Assembly (NCBI GenBank): GCA_049680625.1
Contig: JBAUID010000220.1
Coordinates: forward strand, 1 to 57,139
DNA: 57,139 nt
Source of the DNA: JAUIAI01 sp049680625
Lineage (GTDB): Bacteria; Pseudomonadota; Gammaproteobacteria; Burkholderiales; Burkholderiaceae_E
Reading direction: 5' to 3'
Below are positions 54,801 to 57,139 of the stretch, in pieces (position 1 is the stretch's first letter; each line of letters opens with the position of its first letter). The notes under the pieces are model-generated. The model saw only the letters and a list, made by a program, of their open reading frames with translations, ran no database searches and had not been told where the DNA came from. Both the position numbers and the translations under genes were made by a program.

Positions 54801-57139
54801 CGGAACGGTCTGGAAGTCGCCACTGAGGTTATCAATCGACGGCCCTTCGTTAACATCCGCAACGGTGACGGTAATGGCTTGCGTATCAGTCCCCGATGCG
54901 CCGTCATCCACCTGAACCGTCACACTGTAGGTGTTGTTGCTGCCGCTGTCAGCCGGCGATTCATAGTCAGGTGGATTCAGGAAGGTCAATTCACCGGAGC
55001 CGGCATTAATTCGAAATGCCGCTGCATCGGCACCACCGACGATCGAGTAGCTCTGTGTCTGCGCTGGCACATCCGGGTCGCTCGCGGTTACCGTTGTGAC
55101 AGCCTGTACATTCTCGTTAACACCAATAGCTGCTGTCGGACCGCCACCGTCCGACGTGATAACGGGCTCTTCGTTCTCATTGGTGACCGTGACTGAAATA
55201 ACTTGCTCATCGGTGCGGCCCAGACCGTCGTTAACCCGAACCGTCACATCGTAGACATTGTTGGCGCCAGCGTCAGCGGGTGCATCAAAGTCCGGTGCGG
55301 TGGTAAACGCCAAAGCACCAGAGGTCGGGTTGATCGAAAACGCGGCTGCATCGGCAGCGCCGCCCGAGCCGACTGGCACGATCGAGTAGGTCAGGGTCTG
55401 CGCCGGCAGATCGGTGTCTGTCGCCGCCACCGTTGTGACGGCGGTCGTGTTCTCGGCAACATTCAGCGCGGCGGTCGGCCCGCCGCCGTCGGAGGTGATC
55501 GCCGGATCATTGTCGTTGATGGAGTTAATGGTCAGGTTGAACGTCGCCGGTCCGAGGCCGGTTGTCGTGGCATCCCCGTAAGTGAATTGGAATGCATCAG
55601 CAAACACCTCGGCATCATTGTGGACATAGTCGACCCGGTTGTTGTCGATGTCATCCTGGGTGAATGTATTACCAACAATCAGTACGCCAGCATTCAGGCG
55701 AAGAGAGCCCGTTGTTGGCACCGCAGTGATTGTGAATACACGATCGCTGGTCGTGGTGTCGACATCATCCACGCGCAGCATCGTGTTGGTGATAGCGACC
55801 GTGGCACCCTCATTCATTGTGGTACCGGTATTCAACCCGAGGGTCGGCGCATCATCATCCGCCGTCACATCCACGGTCATCGTGTTCGGGGCAGGATCAA
55901 ATAACCCGCCTGCATCCTGCACCGAGAAAGTGAAGCTCGTGTACGGCGCACCATTCGCGTCAGCGACTGGCGTCAGGACAAGATTGCCGGCGGTAATATC
56001 AGCCGCCGTGATAACCTGCCCAGCAGTCACTGCACCGAACCCAGTAAGCGTCAGGGAACCCGCGCCTGGCAATGTGTCAATCCGCATCGCTCCCAGCGAG
56101 TCACCGGCATCGGGGTCAGTGAAACCGAAGTCCGCAGCCATAAAGACATACGGTGTATCTTCGCTGGTCGTGACCGTGTTGTCCGTACCGACTGGTGCTT
56201 CGTTCGCATTTGTGACGGAAACGGCGATGACTTGTGTGTCGGTGCGGGTACCGTCGGAGACCTGGACGGTCACGTCGTAGGCGTTGTTAGTGCCGGTATC
56301 GGCAGGCGTTTCGAAGTCGGGTGCGGTCGTAAACGTCAGTGCACCAGTCGTCGGGTTAATCGTAAACGCAGCGGCATCGGCGGCGCCACCCGAGCCAACA
56401 GGGACGATCGAGTAAGTCAGGGTCTGCGCTGGCAGATCGATATCGGTCGCGACCACCGTAGTGACGGCAGTGGTGTTCTCGGCAACATTCAGCGCGGCGG
56501 TCGGCCCGGCACCATTGGAGGTAATCGCCGGATCATTGTCGTTGACCGGGTTGATGGTCAGGGTAAACGTGACTGGGCCAAGGCCAGTAGTGCTGGCATC
56601 CCCGTAGGTGAACTGGAAGCTGTCGGCATTGGTCTCGGAGTCGTTGTGCAGGTAGTCGACCCGGTTGTTATCGATGTCGTCCTGGGTAAAGGTACCGCCG
56701 ACAATAAGCGCCCCGCCGCTGAGACGAATCGCCCCGTTGACGGGCGTCGTCGAGACGGTATAAATCCTTGCGGTGTTAGCCGAGACGATATCATCAAGGC
56801 GCAGCATAGAGTTGCTAATAACGACTGCAGCCCCTTCGTTAACTGACGCGCCGGTGTTCAGCCCAACCGTGGGCGCATTGTCGCCCGGGGTAACAGTCAT
56901 GTTGACAGTTGCTCTGTTCACGCCCGTGGCCAGATCGGCCACCATAGCGGACGAAAACTCCGTATCAAAAATCTGCACCGAGTCCAGCGAGCCGCCATAC
57001 ACGCGGCTTAGATCAAGGTCTTGTCTTGCGCCGAGATACAGGTTGCCAGTCGGATCGATGCCATCGGCCCCGTGGGCGCTATTGTTGGCCAGTGCGCCGT
57101 CGATATATACCGTGCTGCCGCCGGAGCCAACGGTCAAGG
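45882..57139 (-). CDS. giant repetitive surface protein (LamG/cadherin/CSPG repeats), 5' partial
   Basis: The frame is open to the right edge; about 3,751 C-terminal residues are visible. In order: the end of a LamG domain (first 80 residues); alternating CSPG-type modules (LNTG...NEGATV...TFTQDDIDNNRVDY, about 115 residues), cadherin modules (AENTTAVTTV...LTYSIVPVGSGG, about 110) and cadherin-like modules (EDTPYVFTAADFGFTDPDAGD, about 115); an amidotransferase-like domain around residues 1026-1238; three more cadherin-type modules; a Pro-rich linker (about 46430-46540); a hydrophobic segment (about 46025-46105); and an acidic tail to ILMR. It is probably a calcium-binding adhesin. I see no LPXTG or RTX nonapeptides, so export and anchoring are unclear. 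Confidence 0.85.
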   Translation of the reverse strand, partial: LTVGSGGSTVYIDGALANNSAHGADGIDPTGNLYLGARQDLDLSRVYGGSLDSVQIFDTEFSSAMVADLATGVNRATVNMTVTPGDNAPTVGLNTGASVNEGAAVVISNSMLRLDDIVSANTARIYTVSTTPVNGAIRLSGGALIVGGTFTQDDIDNNRVDYLHNDSETNADSFQFTYGDASTTGLGPVTFTLTINPVNDNDPAITSNGAGPTAALNVAENTTAVTTVVATDIDLPAQTLTYSIVPVGSGGAADAAAFTINPTTGALTFTTAPDFETPADTGTNNAYDVTVQVSDGTRTDTQVIAVSVTNANEAPVGTDNTVTTSEDTPYVFMAADFGFTDPDAGDSLGAMRIDTLPGAGSLTLTGFGAVTAGQVITAADITAGNLVLTPVADANGAPYTSFTFSVQDAGGLFDPAPNTMTVDVTADDDAPTLGLNTGTTMNEGATVAITNTMLRVDDVDTTTSDRVFTITAVPTTGSLRLNAGVLIVGNTFTQDDIDNNRVDYVHNDAEVFADAFQFTYGDATTTGLGPATFNLTINSINDNDPAITSDGGGPTAALNVAENTTAVTTVAATDTDLPAQTLTYSIVPVGSGGAADAAAFSINPTSGALAFTTAPDFDAPADAGANNVYDVTVRVNDGLGRTDEQVISVTVTNENEEPVITSDGGGPTAAIGVNENVQAVTTVTASDPDVPAQTQSYSIVGGADAAAFRINAGSGELTFLNPPDYESPADSGSNNTYSVTVQVDDGASGTDTQAITVTVADVNEGPSIDNLSGDFQTVPNTGAAVSIDVGVAAAWSDPEGATEFDGGGLAVTGAGFLAGDLLSIDTSGPVSLVGGYTNGADIQVSGVSIGTLNTPSANGFSVDLNVGSTATRIDTLIAAIRFETTSTSYGLRTVDLTADDNDGGASSGPTSTAQLLVISGGNGQVTIAEDGQHVFSAADFGFTGYTGANLQSITITTLPTAGSLTRNGVAVIVNQQISRADIDGGLLRFTPTADENGLPYAGFEFYVNDGIDSVTFLPSEPNSFTLNGGSLIQTDAILADSSNFGPGGTVDNAISVGATSTTLDAAYLSQGSVLFNGFVPDANYTAAELTAIDNWVLSGGILISTNDSVGYDAISDFYGLPVAGTGNATYRVSDATHAIMNGPFGLVGNNGDPFQASGSIGYFSSASLIGGDRVLADDSVSGEPTIVLRQRGSGWVLFTADEGIFRANMTGGGSVVTPNDILSANIIAWASSVANEPVSTHQIDVNVTPVDDAPTVTLNTGTSVNEGATVVVDNTMLRIDDIDSAASARTFTVTSTPSSGSVRLSGIGLLVGSTFTQDDIDNNRVDYVHNGAEVFIDSFQFTYGDASTTGLGPVTFSLTINPVNDNDPAITSDGAGPTAAVNVDENTTAVTTVVATDIDLPAQTLTYAIVPVGSGGAADAAAFTINPTTGALTFTAAPDFETPADAGANNVYDVTVQVSDGSRTDTQVIAVFVTNANEAPAGSDATVLTNEDVDYVFIATDFGFTDVDAGDTLNQVRIDTLPAAGTLNLIGTGAVTAGQLISIPDINAGNLVFAPAADANGVPYTAFTFSVQDNGGLFDLTPNTMTVDVVAQNDAPVNTVPASATVTEEVGTAIAGISIGDVDAGGNTISTRLQVSNGVLNVTLSGGATIGAGANSSIDLTVLGTEADINATLGSLTYTGNTNVFGVNADTLTITTDDLGNTGSPGTLQDVDTVQIDITAVDDAPTLGLNTGTSVNEGAAVIITNTMLRVDDVDSATTSRIYTVSGLPANGSVRLNSGALGLGATFTQDDIDNNRVDYLHDDSETTADSFEFTFGDATTTGLGPVTFTLTINPVNDNDPAITSNGAGPTAALSVAENTTAVTTVVASDIDLPAQTLTYSIVPVGSGGAADAALFTMNPTSGALTFTSAPDFETPADAGTDNIYDVTVRVDDGQGRTDDQIVSITVTNLNEAPAGTDNTVATNEDTPYVFTAGDFGFTDPDSGDSLSAVRIDTLPSVGSLTLTGFGPVTAGQIIAVAEVTAGNLVFTPVADATGAPYTTMTFSVRDTSGLFDAVPNTMTVDVNAVDDAPTLGVNIGTTLNEGATVTIDNTMLRVDDVDTATTGRVFTVTTLPTTGSLRLNAGVLIVGNTFTQDDIDNNRVDYVHNDAEVFSDSFQFTYEDASSGPLGGPETFSLTINPFNDNDPAITSDGAGPTAALNVSENTTAVTTVVASDTDLPAQILTYSIVPVGSGGAADAASFTINPTTGALTFTAAPDFETPADAGTNNVYDVTVQVSDGSRTDAQVIAVTVTNANEAPAGTDRTLSTSEDINYVFVATDFGFTDIDASDTLAQVRIDTLPATGTLNLIGTGAVTVGQFISIADINAGNLVFAPIADANGVPYTTFTFSVQDNGGLFDPTPNTMTVDVVAQNDAPVNTVPASATVTEEVATAIAGVSIADVDDAGNTVSTRLQVSNGVLNVTLSGGATIGAGTNGAGDLTILGTEADINATLAGLTYTGNTDVFGVNADTLTVTTNDLGNTGSPGALQDVDTVQIDITAVDDAPTLDLNTGTTLDEGATVVITNTMLRVDDVDTATSGRVFTVIAVPTTGSLRLNAGALIVGNTFTQDDIDNNRVDYVHNDSETTADSFQFTYGDATTTGLGPVTFSLTINPVNDNDPVIISDGGGATAALNVAENTTAITTVNATDADLPAQTLNYSIVPVSSGGAPDAALFTVNPSTGALTFTADPDFETPTDAGANNVYDVTVQASDGTRTDTQVISVTVTNANEAPAGTNGTVSTNEDTTYVFAAADFGFSDPDAGDTLAQVRIDTLPGAGALNLIGVGAVTASQSVSVGDIDAGNLVFAPVANANGAPYTTLIFSVQDNGGLFDPTANTLTINVTAVDDAPTLGINTGTSLNEGATVVITNTMLRVDDVDTATSGRVFSVTAVPTTGALRLNAGTMIVGNTFTQDDIDNNRVDYVHNDAEVFADSFQFTYEDASSGPLGGPETFSLGINPINDNDPVISSDGAGPAASLNRAENSTAVTTVTTTDADLPTQTLTYSIVPVVSGGAADAALFTVNSSTGTLIFNAAPDFEVPTDAGANNVYDVTVRVDDGLGRSDDQTISVTVSNVNEGGAQALIDLDVGADTVTENAANGATVGIAAFSSDPDALDVITYSLTDGFGAPQDGGGRFTIDENTGLVTVANGTLLDFETAAAHTIIIRADSTDGSFAARAFTIAVTNQNEVPAAVDTVVTTLEDVPYVLAISDFGFTDPDSGDQLFNLRVDTLPTAGVLTLSGSPVVAGQLINAADISSGLLQFSAAPNDFGAAYANLTFSVQDAGGLFDPVPNMLTIAVTPVNDAPELFPASVTVAENTANGTLIATMLATDVDTGDMLRFSITGASDPGVAAIDPNTGAVTVGNTNLLNFETHVGLNPSLSLTVTVQDLDGLSTTAALHITLTDVNEAPTNLVLSNGTSSAAANVTVGQIGVSDEDIGETFSFALINDAQGRFIINPNDGTVETSPTLGDVNPVSGNFTINVQVTDSAGNTITRTFDVALLADDVPSAPPPPAPAPGLNVPSTIGPVTGADPVSEDKKPSGIETLPADPTPPLQLIPDSGLAVAQENRTTESIQARLRTRSDEPTASKIVELQIISPAPVESIGSWLFEFQSISRGEVKFQLGDADRDILPEQDSGDLIDVFTDPYKVSAAIIGSAAIWWTARAAGMLTSLLIGAPTWRAVDLVPIVSSIRLDDDETQDEEQTSPDPDDDEQAINEILMR
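48150..56880. repeat. intragenic super-repeats of about 1 kb within the adhesin gene
   Basis: Seven copies of the CSPG module are marked by DNA coding for FTQDDIDNNRVDY at about 48.3, 49.3, 50.7, 51.8, 53.2, 55.6 and 56.7 kb. Most are followed by a cadherin and then a cadherin-like module, giving a unit of about 1,030 bases. A fourth module type (VPASATVTEE...GVNADTLT) is inserted twice, at about 49.53-49.90 and 51.97-52.34 kb. Near-identical stretches make this region prone to recombination and assembly error. Confidence 0.85.
53425..54060 (-). other. embedded class I amidotransferase-like (ThuA/DUF4350-type) domain
   Basis: About 212 residues unlike the surrounding beta-repeats. The text SVLFNGF...ELTAIDNWVLSGGILISTND, then SDATHAIMNGPFG and GSGWVLFTADEGIF follows the layout of ThuA/DUF4350 glutamine-amidotransferase-like folds (a strand, a helix ending in GG, an HPI-like loop, a G-W-V strand). 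No Cys sits at the expected nucleophile position, so it is unlikely to be an amidotransferase; sugar binding or a structural role is possible. Confidence 0.55.

Noticed and set aside
46189..56846. Long plus-strand reading frames opposite the adhesin (for example 46189-47205 and 50728-51324)
   Set aside because: They recur at the same place in each repeat, have no recognisable protein family, and follow from the codon composition of the minus-strand gene.
48150..56880. Repeats read as a CRISPR or satellite array
   Set aside because: The repeats are long, in frame and encode protein modules; there are no short identical repeats with unique spacers.

Overview
The window is chromosomal DNA from a gram-negative bacterium, most likely a gammaproteobacterium, possibly marine. 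The evidence is the block yebC-purD-hemF-nadD-rsfS-rlmH-maf-rng (35.3-42.0 kb), a YjgR-type HerA-like ATPase, TcdA, a DUF502 protein and many short-chain and medium-chain dehydrogenases. I cannot place it more precisely from sequence alone. Genes are dense, and many neighbours overlap by 1-4 bases (ATGA, TAATG), so transcription units can be read directly.

Layout. 0-3 kb: a partial CusF-like copper-binding protein, a DUF502 membrane protein, an EamA transporter and a DUF6152/DUF6644-type pair. 3-10.5 kb: single catabolic enzymes on both strands (enolase-superfamily enzyme, medium-chain reductases, GlcG/HbpS-like protein, DUF2161 nuclease-fold protein, SDRs, YcaQ-type glycosylase). One SDR-fold protein at 5393-6079 carries both diagnostic motifs of halohydrin dehalogenases. 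10.7-14.7 kb: a plus-strand operon with a diaminopropionate ammonia-lyase-like PLP enzyme, an M24 metallopeptidase, an Asp/Glu-racemase-superfamily protein and a crotonase. 15-16.9 kb: a FemAB-like acyltransferase, a thioesterase and a DOPA-dioxygenase-family protein.

16.96-30.86 kb is the most striking part. Twelve minus-strand genes, mostly translationally coupled, read in order: octopine-dehydrogenase-family protein, 3-hydroxyacyl-CoA dehydrogenase, MarR regulator, Rieske oxygenase alpha and beta, acyl-CoA ligase, thiolase-like protein without the catalytic Cys, DUF35-SDR fusion, SDR, cyclase-family hydrolase, and IorA/IorB-type 2-oxoacid:ferredoxin oxidoreductase. A palindromic putative operator overlaps a -10-like box at the head, just after a strong terminator of the preceding unit. 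I infer an undescribed CoA-dependent oxygenase pathway for an aromatic or alicyclic acid; the substrate cannot be read from sequence.

31-42 kb is housekeeping: a methyltransferase, tcdA, a quinone reductase, the HerA-like ATPase and the yebC-to-rng block. 42.0-45.8 kb is a decayed island directly after rng, bounded by two inverted, truncated IS6-family copies that keep the same outer end. It holds gene fragments (methyltransferase N-terminus, DnaE2 tail, frameshifted lipoprotein, IS21 IstA N-terminus) beside apparently intact DUF1304 and GNAT genes.

45.9 kb to the right edge is the 3' part of one giant minus-strand gene. At least 3,750 residues are visible, with a LamG remnant, iterated CSPG/cadherin/cadherin-like modules, an embedded amidotransferase-like (ThuA/DUF4350-type) domain, and a C-terminal membrane segment with an acidic tail. 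Its 5' end lies outside the window.
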